A DNA stretch of 64,000 nt. Origin: Porpolomopsis calyptriformis (lineage: Eukaryota > Basidiomycota > Agaricomycetes > Agaricales > Hygrophoraceae). The stretch is taken from NCBI GenBank assembly GCA_951640195.1, contig OX621170.1:1364001-1428000 (forward strand), given 5' to 3'. Shown one piece after another: positions 10,685 to 21,796 of this stretch (its first letter is position 1; each line of letters opens with the position of its first letter). Below the pieces are notes generated by a model. That model did no database searches, was not told where the DNA came from, and was given only the letters and a program-made list of their open reading frames with translations. The translations under genes were made by a program, and so were the position numbers.

Positions 10685-13600
10685 ATGTCTATCATCTGGC
10701 TGTTGAAACTCTGCGTAGCCTATCTCCTTCCAGAGCATAGTTGGGCGCAATACACCGCTCTACCAAGGTACGTTTTGTTTAGTGGTCGTTCGTTATTTCG
10801 GGGCTTCCACGAGTAACTTACAGATGGGGCCAAGCTACCGCCCTGGTAGACAACATTCTCCTCGTGCATGGCGGAAAGACGGACCAATTCAACTCCTACT
10901 CGTATACATCAGCTCCGTCCAACAACGACGTCCTTTATCTATCCCTCGGTTCATCTTTCGACACTTCCTCAACACCTTGGCAGCTCGTTAGCAGCTCTGC
11001 CAATGTGTCAACGTCTCAGGGACCATCCCTCGCCTGGCACACCCTCTCTGCCCTCAATACTACCGATATATTACTTTTCGGCGGTCAGCTTGACCCCAAT
11101 TCACCAATGGTACTGCCTGGAGTGGCAGATTCGGCCTTCGTGCTTAACATAAATAACCCGACGGAGCCAGAATGGATCATCAAAGCCACGTCCTGGGCAA
11201 ATGAACCTATCCGTCGCATGCGACACACATCCTCATCCGCTAACGGAAAGGTCTATGTAATTGGTGGGGAGAGAGCTGATGGATCAAACCAGGCGCTCTC
11301 CGATCATTATGTTTTCGACATGAGCATCCCCTCATTTGCTTTACTGCCTTCGTCCAATGCCCCCCCTGACCTGTTCGGCCATGCAGCGGTCGTTTTGGAC
11401 AATGGTTCGTTAGTTGTTTTCGGGGGCTACTGCGGGTCGCAGGCTGCCCTTTTGCCTCTTACCGCCATCTGGATGATGGACACGACTCAGCCAACACCAC
11501 AGTGGTCATTATTTTATGCCTCCAGCACAACTATCCCTTCTCCTCGACAAGCTTTTGCCGCTGCCTCATTTGGAAATGGAAGCATACTTATCCATGGCGG
11601 AGTTGATGCCCCGTTTCAAAACACTTATAGCGATGGTTGGATGCTAGACACAACGCAAAACCCTATGGTTTGGTCACAACTCGACGCTCTTTCCCAACTT
11701 GGTGCCAGACATGACCATTTTGCCATCACCTCTGGATCTCATGTTGTTTTCGGATTCGGTAAGTCTCTTCGCGGACTCATCTCTGCTTTAGGTGTCCAGA
11801 AACTGATGCAATCAAAGGATACTCGGCTAGCGCGGCGGCGCCTGCTGCTCTGCAGATATTTGATTTTTCTAGCAACCAATGGACCACGTCATTCACGCCT
11901 CCCCCATTGCCTCCCACCAACACCCTTGCCAACCCGTCCCAAACGTCTACGCCTGGAATGAACAAGGGCGGGTCTCCTACATCAGGGTCAACAGGATCCG
12001 GTACAGCAACTCCCGACCCGCATAACACAGGCCAATCTACAGACTCAAACTCACACCGTACGGCTGTCGTTATGGGTGTGACGTTTGGTACACTGGGACT
12101 CCTAGCCGGTGGTATGGCCGCCGCATATTTTTTAAAGAAACGCAGGAACGAAAGTAAGAATCCGTTTCGAATGCTTGGAACAGGCTATGGCGACGGTTTT
12201 AGAGACGACCAAGATAGTATGCACGCTGAAGGAGATATCCCCATGATCGTGAGCGTACAGCCGAAGTCCCCCGGCTCTCGGTGGCTTCCTGGTCTTGCGA
12301 TTTTTGGCAGGGAGATACAAGGCGCTCGAGTAAGAAGGGACATGTTAGCGGACGAAGACACTAGGCAGTTCTGGCACTATGGGCTAGAAGGAGGTGTTGG
12401 GAGCACTTGGTCTTTGCGGAACGTGGGTGCCATGATTGGCGAGCGGATCGGGATGAAGAGCAGGGAGCCGAGCATTCAGAGTCCACCGGGGACGCCTTGG
12501 CGAGAGAAGAGCGATCCGTTCTCAGATGGTGTGGGGTTAATGAGAGAAGAAGAGAGCAGGCTCATTGAACCACCTTCTCCTACGATGGCTTTGCGATCTC
12601 ATAGCCGAAGATATCAAAGCTACTCGAGCGGGCGATCCTACTCTGACCCATTTGCGGATCCTTTGGTGGAAGAGAATTGGGATGACCTATACGGCGATCT
12701 TGGAAGGACCACGAACAATCGGGGGACCAAGTCATTCACTCCGGTATCTCCACACCAACTTCATCTCCCGCAGACTTTATTACCACTATCTACCACTGCA
12801 CAACCGCCGACCGCACAATCCTCGCGGAACACTTTCACTGAATCTTTCATTTCTCAAGATCAAGCAGTAAGCTCGTTTGATGCCTCTTCCCAAACGACTT
12901 CAAACACCTCACATGGTGACAAACTTGTTGATACTCCATCCCCCGCGAGCCTTCACCAACCGGTATCTATTGATTATTCCAGTGCACAACCAGCGAACCC
13001 TATACGTAGGTCAGATAGTTGGTGGCTGCGCTTTGCGCGCACCTCCCTTCTTGACCGAAGGTCCAGCGATGCCGGCAGATCGCACCCTCGAATACTGAAT
13101 ATCCGTGACCCAAACCCGGCTCCTCGGCTCGTCACTATCAAAGAATCTACACATTCCAACTCAGGATCTCGTCCTGGCTCGCATTCGCAGCAGGGTTCGC
13201 AGTTGTATGACTTCGGACACAGGCAATCAACGTCGTCACTCCAGACCACGCTGACGGCTGACACACTGGCAATTGAGAAGTTTGGAGTCATGGACGTTGT
13301 GCAGAGGGTAATGACACCAAGCCATCGGGCGAGCACCAGCATCGCTTCAATCACTGACGGGCAGCATTTCCCTAGTGGGAACGATTTTGTGGAGGGCCCT
13401 CTCTCGCTACGCACCCACCTAGATACACCCGTGGCGCTGTCTCCAACGGAGATGACACCCGCTGAAACATCTCTGGGGCCCAACAGGCCGTCTTCGCCAC
13501 ATACACCCCCTCACAACCTCTTCTCTGGGTCTAGCCCTCGAAATTCCCCAGGCAGTGGAGTCGCCTCCCGTGTGCAAGAGTATGAACGAAGGATGTCGCA

Positions 13601-13775
13601 AGATCTGGAGTTGTCCGGCTCGCCAACTAGCCCCAGCTCACGCAATACCAGGCGACGAGAGGAAAAATCTAGAGATAAAATCATCACCGTTAACTATGGG
13701 TTGGCGCCGCGACCGAACCTCTACGTAGCCAATCCTGATCACCTACACGGCGCGTCGTCGTCGTCCACCTCATAA
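10685..13775 (+). CDS. Kelch-repeat type I membrane protein with long cytosolic tail
   Basis: From ATG 10685 the protein starts with a secretion signal (MSIIWLLKLCVAYLL, likely cleaved near HSWAQ). A beta-propeller of kelch-like blades follows: LLVHGGK, DILLFGGQL, VYVIGGER, LVVFGGYCG, ILIHGGVD. After an extracellular Pro/Ser/Thr linker comes one membrane helix, TLGLLAGGMAAAYFL (about 12090-12135), then the stop-transfer KKRRNESK. The tail of about 540 residues is Ser/Pro-rich and probably intrinsically disordered, with many candidate phosphosites. Introns lie at about 10769-10824 and 11761-11802; the second uses the AG before AAACTGATG, giving FETDAIKGYSAS in frame. About 995 residues. No enzyme function is evident. 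The layout suggests a surface receptor or adhesin-like kelch protein, unlike cytosolic Tea1. Single-pass kelch proteins of this layout occur in Agaricomycetes without an assigned role. Confidence 0.82.
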
Positions 13776-15500
13776 TGTATTTTTCTTCTCTTTCCGCACG
13801 ACACTCGACAATTTTCTATAGAGCTTGGCATAACAGATACGGACGATAATACCCCTCTCTTTCGATATTATTGCACGAATTGACGACCCATTTTTTTGTC
13901 TTGTCCTCTGGTTGACTACTCGTTGACTTTGTTCTTCTCTAACGACGCTCTTGCTTTACGATACGGACACGATTGTATCTTGTGGTATTTGATTTACATT
14001 TTACTGTATCTTTATCCAAAGATATGAAAAATATTTAATCGTATGTCCCGGAACGCAAGACGCTGTTTCGGGGCCTAGTATCCCAAACTGGTCTTATTTC
14101 TGCAGTCACGGGAGTGCTATGTACACATGTTTTGTTTCGCGCTGCCTGACTTTTGGGTAGTCAGTGGATAACCATCTAACCCCACTAATTGGCAATTGAG
14201 GGGGAGTAAAAGAATTAGAAAGGCGGTCCTCCCGGCCCGCTTTATTATAAGAAGTTTAAAGCTCTCGGTCGAGATGAATCCATTATAGTCAAGAACTGGC
14301 GGGATCGTCAATGGGACCCCGTAATACCTTGAATTCGATATACGATGCTGTGTGTTTGTCAGACTGCAGCCGGCCGGGCGCTAATTGATGTATGGAGCTT
14401 CTCGAAAACTGACGGAGACTTCCGATGTAAGTGGTGTTGGGTGGAAAGGGTCCACCGTCTGAATGTTAAGCACGAGGGGTGATATGAACGTCCGGTATAA
14501 GGACGCAGATTGGAGAAATATTGTTCCGGTATTAAATCATGATATTAAATGTGGGGGAAGAGGCAACTTGGAAGCCGTGCATGATGAGTGGGGTATGTGA
14601 CTGGTTGGCATGTTTCGATTAGACTTTTCCACCTGCGCAATGGATTTCCGCATGCCCTCATACCATCTAGCCTCGTTTGGATCCGAGGCCGATACAGTAC
14701 TTAGCTGGAAAATCGAAAAGGAATCCATGGCAAGTAGACAACCTGCCACCGCTGATTTCCAAATTCAGAGTTTGACGGGTGCACCTTGTGACGAGGGACA
14801 GAGGAACATTCAGCAAGTCGAAATCAAGATCGTCCGCTGGACATTCGCGGGGTCTGGGTTCAAAACATACCCTGAAGTGAAAAAAAATTTCTTCGTTTGG
14901 GGAACTTAACATGCATTGACATGACGACAGCAACTGAAAGCCGAGAATGACGTTTCACTGAGTGGCCTCAACTATTGATCACCGTTCCCCGCAAGCTGTT
15001 CACCGCCGTGAACGACGAAAGTCCAAGGAAGAACAAGGAGTTGGCGATCCAAGTTAATCTAGGCGTATATTGTGCTGCGCAGACGCAGCACAGGTGATGC
15101 TTCATGACAAGCCATTGTTTTCTTTCCGGACAGATGGCACGTTCCAGGGTACACGATGCTGTGCAAAGCCGGATAGCATTCGTTATAGTATCCGTGCTGT
15201 AGCCCCAGAGCATCCTGTGACCGATCTCTACTCAGTCAATGAGGGAAGCGAATTGTTAGAGAGATAGATTGAAAAAATATATCCTCGACTCAACATTTAG
15301 ACCTCGGACACACTCTATCTTGTTCCTGGTAAAAAATCTTAAATGTGTTCCGGGTGTCATCATGTAGTTTTCCTTTTGTGGTTGTTCCTGAACCTCAGAT
15401 TCATTTGACAGTTGTGCAAGTCTTAAGACAGGAAAAAGGCATTCGTTTGACTGGATTTAGAGCGACTCATTGTTGTGTACAGTCCATGTGGTGATACGGA
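13776..15500. other. Long intergenic stretch, no convincing gene
   Basis: About 1.7 kb separate the kelch gene from the ACBP gene. The first 400 bases are AT-rich and read like a 3' UTR and flank. Short open stretches (for example + strand 14610-14909, ending KIVRWTFAGSGFKTYPEVKK) show no domain I recognise and do not splice into anything longer. A decayed gene or an untranslated RNA cannot be excluded. Confidence 0.4.
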
Positions 15501-16006
15501 CTACTCTTCCGGCTGTTTCTCCTACCGCGTGATGAAGGGTCGTCAGGCAAGAACCAGGATGGTCTACGGATAACTCACATTAAACAATTTAACATAGGCA
15601 GTACGGGCATCCTCCGCCGTCATGTCCCCAAGGCCATTCCACGCGTCCCTGGAGAAGACAGGAATGAATTGAGAGATCACGGCGTGTATCTCCGTCTGGC
15701 TCACCATTTTGCTTTCCCGGCAAAATCGAACATGCCCGGTCTGGTGGTGTTGTTAGGGCCAATGGTCGCTTTATGACACCTTGAGTGTATGACGTGTGTA
15801 CGATTACGCATCGAAACAGACCTTGTTTATAATATTTGTAGAACTAGTTGCGAGATCTGTCAATCGATGGCGATGTTTTGTGATGCCGAATTCACGAAAT
15901 CACCCACCTCTAGTTTTTCCTCGTTTGAAAGTTGGACCGGACCCTCCTTTGGAAGGCTGTTGACCTTCTGCACGATCTCCTGGAACTCGGCTTCAGTGAC
16001 AGACAT
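15501..16006 (-). CDS. ACB1: Acyl-CoA-binding protein (ACBP)
   Basis: Small cytosolic four-helix protein that binds long-chain acyl-CoA and buffers and delivers the products of fatty acid synthase. From ATG 16006: MSVTEAEFQEIVQKVNSLP and GPVQLSNEEKLE. A 22-base exon (15822-15843) encodes FYKYYKQ, followed by ATIGPNNTTRPGMFDF, AGKAKW, DAWNGLGDMT and DARTAYVKLFN. The YKQAT, DxxGKAKWDAWN and YV blocks are the family's ligand-binding signature. Four introns are inferred; the last (about 15522-15578) leads to a short tail EKQPEE and TAG at 15501. About 92 residues, the normal ACBP length. It lies head to head with the tandem PH gene. Because the exons are tiny, simple reading-frame scans would miss this gene. 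Confidence 0.85.
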
Positions 16007-16412
16007 GCTGATGGTTGTTAATGATTAGCAATTGTTGACGTATGTATGGGCGCACTGATGAAACCCATAAACCGATCGACGTTGCTTTAATCACTGAGAG
16101 GGTCGTCAAACCTGTCCACGTAGATCTTCGAGGCACGGTAGAGCATATGCAGCTCGAGGAGATGGTCAAACATCAGCGTCATGATTGAAATTAACACGAA
16201 ATTAGCGTCTTCGAGATTTCAACTTGCCCCTTTGTCTCCAGTCTCGTAGTATCTAGCGCAGAGTTGTCATTTCTAGCTTATGGTCGTACATACTTTGTTT
16301 CGAGCCAGCGCAAGCCTTACCATGCTGAGTCACATCCTGTCACGGCGTTGTAACACTTCGACACTCCACGTCAACTTGGTCAACTTCCACGGCATTCCGT
16401 CTCGATAACATC
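16007..16412. promoter_or_regulatory. Divergent upstream region of ACBP and PH gene
   Basis: The 400 bases between the two start codons carry both promoters. A short minus-strand open stretch encodes MTLMFDHLLELHMLYRASK (about 16090-16190), but it has no start context or recognisable family and may be chance or an upstream reading frame of the ACBP transcript. No clear TATA element. Confidence 0.35.
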
Positions 16413-17969
16413 ATGATGTCTTCATCTGTAGCACCCCCATCACCTCAGGAGATTCAGCAAAAGTTGTCCGTTCATTCAGTATCCAAGTCTAAAGCTGCCA
16501 AGGTGAGTAAGCCGGAAGTGGTACCTGAGCGACCCGTCACCGCTTTCATTTCAAAGCCGCCTTCTGCCACTATAGCTACCGTATCGGGTACAGAATCGGA
16601 GTCGGATTCAGGACTGGCGCCAGATACATTTCTACCATCCGGCGGACGGGGTGGATCCTCGCAGCAACCTCTGTCGTCTATTGCGGAAGGCCGCTCAGGC
16701 ATTGGGGAGGAATCGGAAGAAGAGGAGGAAGAAGTCGGTTGGAAGACCACAGGCGTTCAAAGTAAAGCCCGTGGCTCGATAGACGAAAGTGTCATTAAGG
16801 CGGGATACCTTTGGAAGAAGGGCGAACGACGCAAGGTAAACGAAACCTATCGCTCTTGCACCGCGTCGCTCACCAGTCGCGTATCGATATCAGACTTGGA
16901 AAAAGCGTTGGTTCGTGTTGCGCCCCGCTCACTTGGCATACTACAAAACATCAGCAGAGTATAAGCTACTGCGTCTCCTGGACCTCTCGGAGGTACACTC
17001 TTGTACGAAAGTGAACCTCAAGAAGCACGAGAATACGTTTGGGCTTGTTTCCCCCGTTCGCACGTTTTACCTTCAGGCTGCTTCACAATTGGAAGTACAA
17101 GAATGGGTCGACGCCCTCGAAGAGGCCCGACGAGCTTTGATGGCGACCTCCACCCAAAACTCTCTCACCAATCCAATTCCCATTCCGAATGCTGGAACAG
17201 GGTCGGACCCACACCCCGGACCTCCTGTTATACCTTCATCTCCCGGGTCCCATCCTACACATGTGCAGAGCGTTACATCCTCTGACTCGGATGAACCTAC
17301 GGTCCATGTTCACGATGTGATGAATGTTTCTCCGCCAAGTCACCCGGTGACCTCATCACCCCACAAGTCTCAGTTTAGTTCTCCCGTGGATCCTGCAAAA
17401 ACCATAGTTTCTGGATACCTCATGAAGTGTGACTCGAAGCGGAAAAATTGGCGGAAGAGATGGTTTGTTTTGACGAGCGAAAAGCTGGTGTATTCGAGGA
17501 GCCACATGGTATGCCTCCATATCTGCACAACTTTGTCGTGGAATGAAGGGACATGTTTGGCATTCAGGATACCAAACCCCACCGGATATTCCCGTTCTCA
17601 GAGATATTGGATGGGCTGGAGTACGACCTTCCAGACCGATACAATACAGCGGCTTCAACTTCTCCGTCTAATTCCCACTTGGCTGGTGAGAGCGAGGATA
17701 CCCACAGGACTCACACGTTCAAGATTGTGACGACGAAACGGACGTTACTGTTGTGTGCCCCCAGTGAGGAGGAGGAGATCAGATGGCTCGGAGCTGTCCG
17801 CGCACTTATTGCGCGACGCACGGATGCTGGAATGGTACCGGGGGAGTCCAAGGCGAACAGTTCTCTTGCCAACCCGGATGTCGTGCCAAGCGGTTCTGGA
17901 GGACTGAGAGGCAAGGCTAGAAGGGGGAGTGCCAGTGCAGATGATGGCAACTGGGAGAGGAAAAGCTGA
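16413..17969 (+). CDS. Tandem PH-domain protein (Opy1/TAPP-like layout)
   Basis: Probably binds phosphoinositides at the plasma membrane. From ATG 16413 an acidic, Ser-rich leader (EESEEEEEEVGW) leads into a first PH domain: IKAGYLWKKGERRK, an intron (16835-16892), TWKKRWFVLR, HLAYYK, and the closing helix VQEWVDALEEARR. After a Ser/Pro linker a second PH domain begins TIVSGYLMKCDSKRKNWRK, then RWFVLTSEKLVYS, an intron (17510-17570), DTKPHRIFPFSEI and EEEIRWLGAVRALIARR. Both domains keep the G-Y-L, K-x-W-x-x-R-W-F-V-L and C-terminal Trp features. Both beta1-beta2 loops are Lys/Arg-rich, as in lipid-binding PH domains. About 475 residues. It has the same two-PH layout as yeast Opy1, but orthology is not proven. 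Confidence 0.82.
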
Positions 17970-18888
17970 GGAATACCCGCTTGGCAGGTCTCGTGTCTCG
18001 ACCCCCTCACACGTCTTGTCGTTCCCATTGTCTCGGCTGCAAATTTTCGTATGGAGGATGTGTTGACAGTTTACTATCCTGGTTTTGGCAGACACACTTG
18101 CTCTCCCCCCCCCCAGCTTTACCGGATTTCTACCTCCACAGTATTTCCTTATGGCCTTTCCAAGTTTCGGTCCTGTATTACTTTACCCAACGTGATCCGG
18201 TTTTTATGGTGAGGACTGGTGTAGCTTCAGTCACCCAAATACGCACGACCGCTATGATCGGAGGTTCTGTCAGCTTTTGCCGTTTTGAGATAAATCGAAT
18301 TTACGCACAATACAGCCACCACTACTAAGTACTTAGCAAGTGGTCCAGAGCTCTCCCTTCTGTCTGTCATCGCACTGCCCTCAAAGACAAGATCCATCGC
18401 CCCCAAAACGGTACAAGCTTCGATGTTCTCATCATAAGCTGTACGTCGAGTTCTGGCTCCCTCTTCCGGATTACACAAGGAGGTGTGGTGAGCACCAGAT
18501 CGTCTTTCAAGAGCCCTCACCAGCCTTCACGACATCCCGCGAACAACAGGGTTCATCTTACGAAAACGAGACAAACATGATTCACCTACATCACAACTCC
18601 CCTTTCTCAAATTTCCTGGTTCACACGAGCCACGAGTCTCCGGCGCCTATCAAGTTGCCAGATTATTTGACAATTCCCACACAACACCACTCCTGGGGTC
18701 CCAGCCTTCTGCTAACGTCTATTTCTATTTCTATTTCCTTCTACATATAATACACCGGTCGGTCATGGCTGGTCGAGAGTCCTGTGCTTTCTCTCTCTCT
18801 TGTTCGTCTGCCTCCTCTGCTATCTCCCTTGTATAACTATCTCTCAACTCTGTTTCCGTACCACCCTTCTCCGTTCCCGATCCGTCCT
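17970..18888. other. Intergenic, pyrimidine-rich leader upstream of TF gene
   Basis: About 0.9 kb upstream of the first Zn2Cys6 factor. The last 300 bases (18590-18885) are strongly enriched in C and T (ctctctctctct type runs near 18785-18800), as in the core promoters and leaders of many basidiomycete genes. No supported coding sequence. Confidence 0.4.
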
Positions 18889-21077
18889 ATGCCTCCCGCA
18901 TCTAAATCCTCTATGAAGAAGTCCGGGGCGCCGAAGACCAAAGGCGCTAATCGAGCCAAGTCAGGCTGTTACACGTGTAGAGTCCGTCGCAAGGTTAGCA
19001 CCTTATCGCACCGCCTGGCACGCCCTTGCGCTAACATCCTCATCCATCTCCAGAAATGTGACGAGAAGCGAAACGACAAGGGCTACTGCGGGACCTGTGA
19101 CCGACTCAGGCTGGAATGCCTCGGTTTCGGCGCAAAACGTCCTGATTTTTTGAAAGTGAATAGCTTATTGTCTACTTCTCCATGAGCTCGACGTCACTAA
19201 GGAACCGCTTGATGTAGGATGCTCGTACCGTATTTAACATACGGGAAAGGATCAAATCCTTCCTTGCCTCTCAGGGCATGATCAAAGGGCATTCTGCGTC
19301 AGGCCCTCGAACTTCCGACCAAGACTTTCTCAGGCTGCGCTACTTCGATGACTGCAGCAGTGACTCTTCGGCGAGCCCGCCTACATCTGCGTTCGCCATA
19401 TCCGAAGACACCCACTCTCACCTAACCATGTCCAACATTCGTGGTGAGCCTTTATTCTACCCGGCCTACGAGGCCCCCAACCCTGGTATGTACATTTCCC
19501 GGTTATTACCCAGGGGCGATGGCATGTTCACCTCCCTTTTTCGATCCCAAGAATTGAGCCCCGACGATCCGACGTACGGCTCGTCTCGGGCGTCCTACAA
19601 CAACGATGTGATGCTTTCGGCTATTCCCATTCCATCCTCGTCTAATAGCATAGTCTCTTCTCCTCCCTCATGTAAGACCCTGTACCCAAACGATATTTTG
19701 TAACGCCATGTATCGTACTCAACCTATCCTTTATTATTAGCAGGTCAGCCTGAGACCTACATCCTTACCCCTGCGACGAGGAGCACTCTCGCCCCATCCT
19801 ACAACTACAGGATAGGGTCAACTGACGAAGAGGTTTACGATACATCGATCGCAACCATTGACACCAACGACTATATCCCTATCCCTTTGATGTCGGTTGA
19901 AACCAATGGCGATCCATTGTTTTTTTATTACGAGGCCCATGTGGTTGGACTACAATACCTCCTTGCCGACAATGTCACCCGCAAGATGATGCTCCTCACG
20001 ACTGAAAGCGACAATTATCTTCCTAATGCCATCTGCCTACTTACAGATGTCCATCGGCACCGTCTGAATAAACAGCCGCCATATTCAGCGTTCGAGAAAC
20101 GCTATCGTTTGATCACCCCCGTTCTCAACAAGCGATGCGACAGTGTTGATCATGCCATGGCGGCATTACACACTGTCTCCACCTTTCTTTTTGCTGGCGG
20201 GCGGGGACCGTGGGCAGACTGGCTCCAGTTGGCTTACGACTTTGCCGATAGTCAGTTTCGTGGCCCTGTATTCTCACCGGCATACACGCTCCTAAGTTGT
20301 CCGGATGAAAGGATCACTTTTATTCTTAGGACGTCTATGTGGTTCGACGTTATCGCGGCTGTGACACTCTGCAGGCCGCCTCATTTCATGCCCGAGTACC
20401 GAGATCTGTTCAGCCCGGCAGTGGGTGCCTACATGGACTCCCCGTTGGGACCGGTGCCAGATGCATTGTCGATGATGCCCATAATGGGTTGCGAGAACCG
20501 GGTTGTGCTGGCGTTGGCGGAGGTTTCAGAGCTTGCGTGTTGGAAGGAGGAGCAAGTGCGGAAGGGTTGCCTCAGCATACCGCAGTTGTCAGAGAAAGGA
20601 GAGGCCATCGAACGTCATCTGCTGCCTGCGATGGGTCCGGACGAGCCCTATCTGAATGATATCAAGGTGCAGCGACGGTTTACGTCTGAAATCTTCCGAT
20701 CGTCGACCCGAGTATATCTCCATTCGGTTATCTCGGGGGATTTCCCGCAGTGCCCTGAAATCAAGCAAGGAGTGGCGGAGACGATCTCGTGGCTGAGAAA
20801 GGTGCCCGATAACCAGAACCAACCTGGAGAGAGCGGCCGGTCTGTTGTGCGGAGCGTGGTGCTGAGCATTTTCCTGTGTGGGTGCTTGACAGACGACAAC
20901 GGGCAGCGACAGTACCTGCTCCGCCGATTGCAGGAACAGGATAACGAGACGGTGGGAAATTGCGATATGGTGGCGATTTTGATGCTCAAGGTATGGAAGA
21001 AGCGTAAATGGGCCAACGCGGAAGAACCCGTCCGTTGGCGTGAAGAGCTGAGGGCAACTGGACTATTGCTCGTTTGA
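18889..21077 (+). CDS. Zn(II)2Cys6 transcription factor with fungal-specific domain (paralog 1)
   Basis: Nuclear DNA-binding regulator. From ATG 18889 a basic Ser/Lys leader precedes the binuclear zinc cluster CYTCRVRRK (intron 18994-19053) KCDEK and YCGTCDRLRLEC, spacing CX2CX6CX9CX2CX6C. Next come LGFGAKRPDFL, a low-complexity Ser/Pro middle, and a long C-terminal helical region of the Fungal_trans_2 type: FFYYEAHVVGLQYLLADNV (about 19920), MAALHTVSTFLFAGG, FDVIAAVTLCRPPHFMP, GCENRVVLALAEVSELACWK, and FLCGCLTDDNGQRQYLL near the end. Introns also near 19156-19216 and 19670-19741. About 660 residues. Target genes cannot be read. It has the same domain order and shared blocks as the gene immediately downstream, indicating tandem duplication. 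Confidence 0.85.
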
Positions 21078-21796
21078 GTAACGATAATTCCGGTGGTTGC
21101 CAGGCTGCACTCGTGGTCTGATAGTTTCTGTTCTGGATCTAGCTCATGAAACAAACATGGATGTATCTCGGTAGTGTTTATTGTGACAGTGCTATTTATC
21201 GACATGTGCATCGCCAAGATGCTGTGATCATGGGATGGGGTGTCCGTCAGGCACGCCGGTGCAGCGCACAGCATGTATTGGAAGGTGAGCAGGGCCACCG
21301 GCAGGTAGCGTGTTCCAGTCCTGAAAATTACCCGATTTGGTCGCGAGAGAGTCGGTGGCTTATGTTATCTGCCGTGCACTGACGAGAAATTCCAGGGAAG
21401 GATGGATGTCAGTAATTATTAACGGTAGCATGTGGAGCTGGCACGACACGGAGGTATTTGTGTTCCGTTCAATACTCTATTTGAAAGTGCGCGCCCAAAT
21501 TATAATCGCAGGTCATCTACAGCCGAACCGTGAGTTCTGCGATGAATCGACCAAATAGGTATAAACTGGTTCTGCCGATCAACCCGCTCGCTTCCAGCCT
21601 GGTCTGACAACAGCCTGGTCTTTTTAACCAGCCGAAATGGATTTATCCTCGACATTCCATTTGCTGTGTCTTTCTCTCTTTCTCTCCCTCTTTGTTTGCA
21701 CGACCTGACCTTTCCTCCCCAAAGCCTGACTGGGTTGCCCTTATGACTCCCACCGACTAACTCGGCCACCTTATCTGTCATATAACTCATTCCTGT
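21078..21796. other. Intergenic between the two transcription factor paralogs
   Basis: No supported gene. The last 200 bases (about 21600-21795) are pyrimidine-rich with a ctttctctctctttctctccctc run, similar to the leader of the upstream paralog, so this is likely promoter and 5' UTR. Confidence 0.4.

Noticed and set aside
14610..15267. Possible coding frames in the 13.8-15.5 kb gap
   Set aside because: Short, overlapping on both strands, without domain or consistent splice joins.
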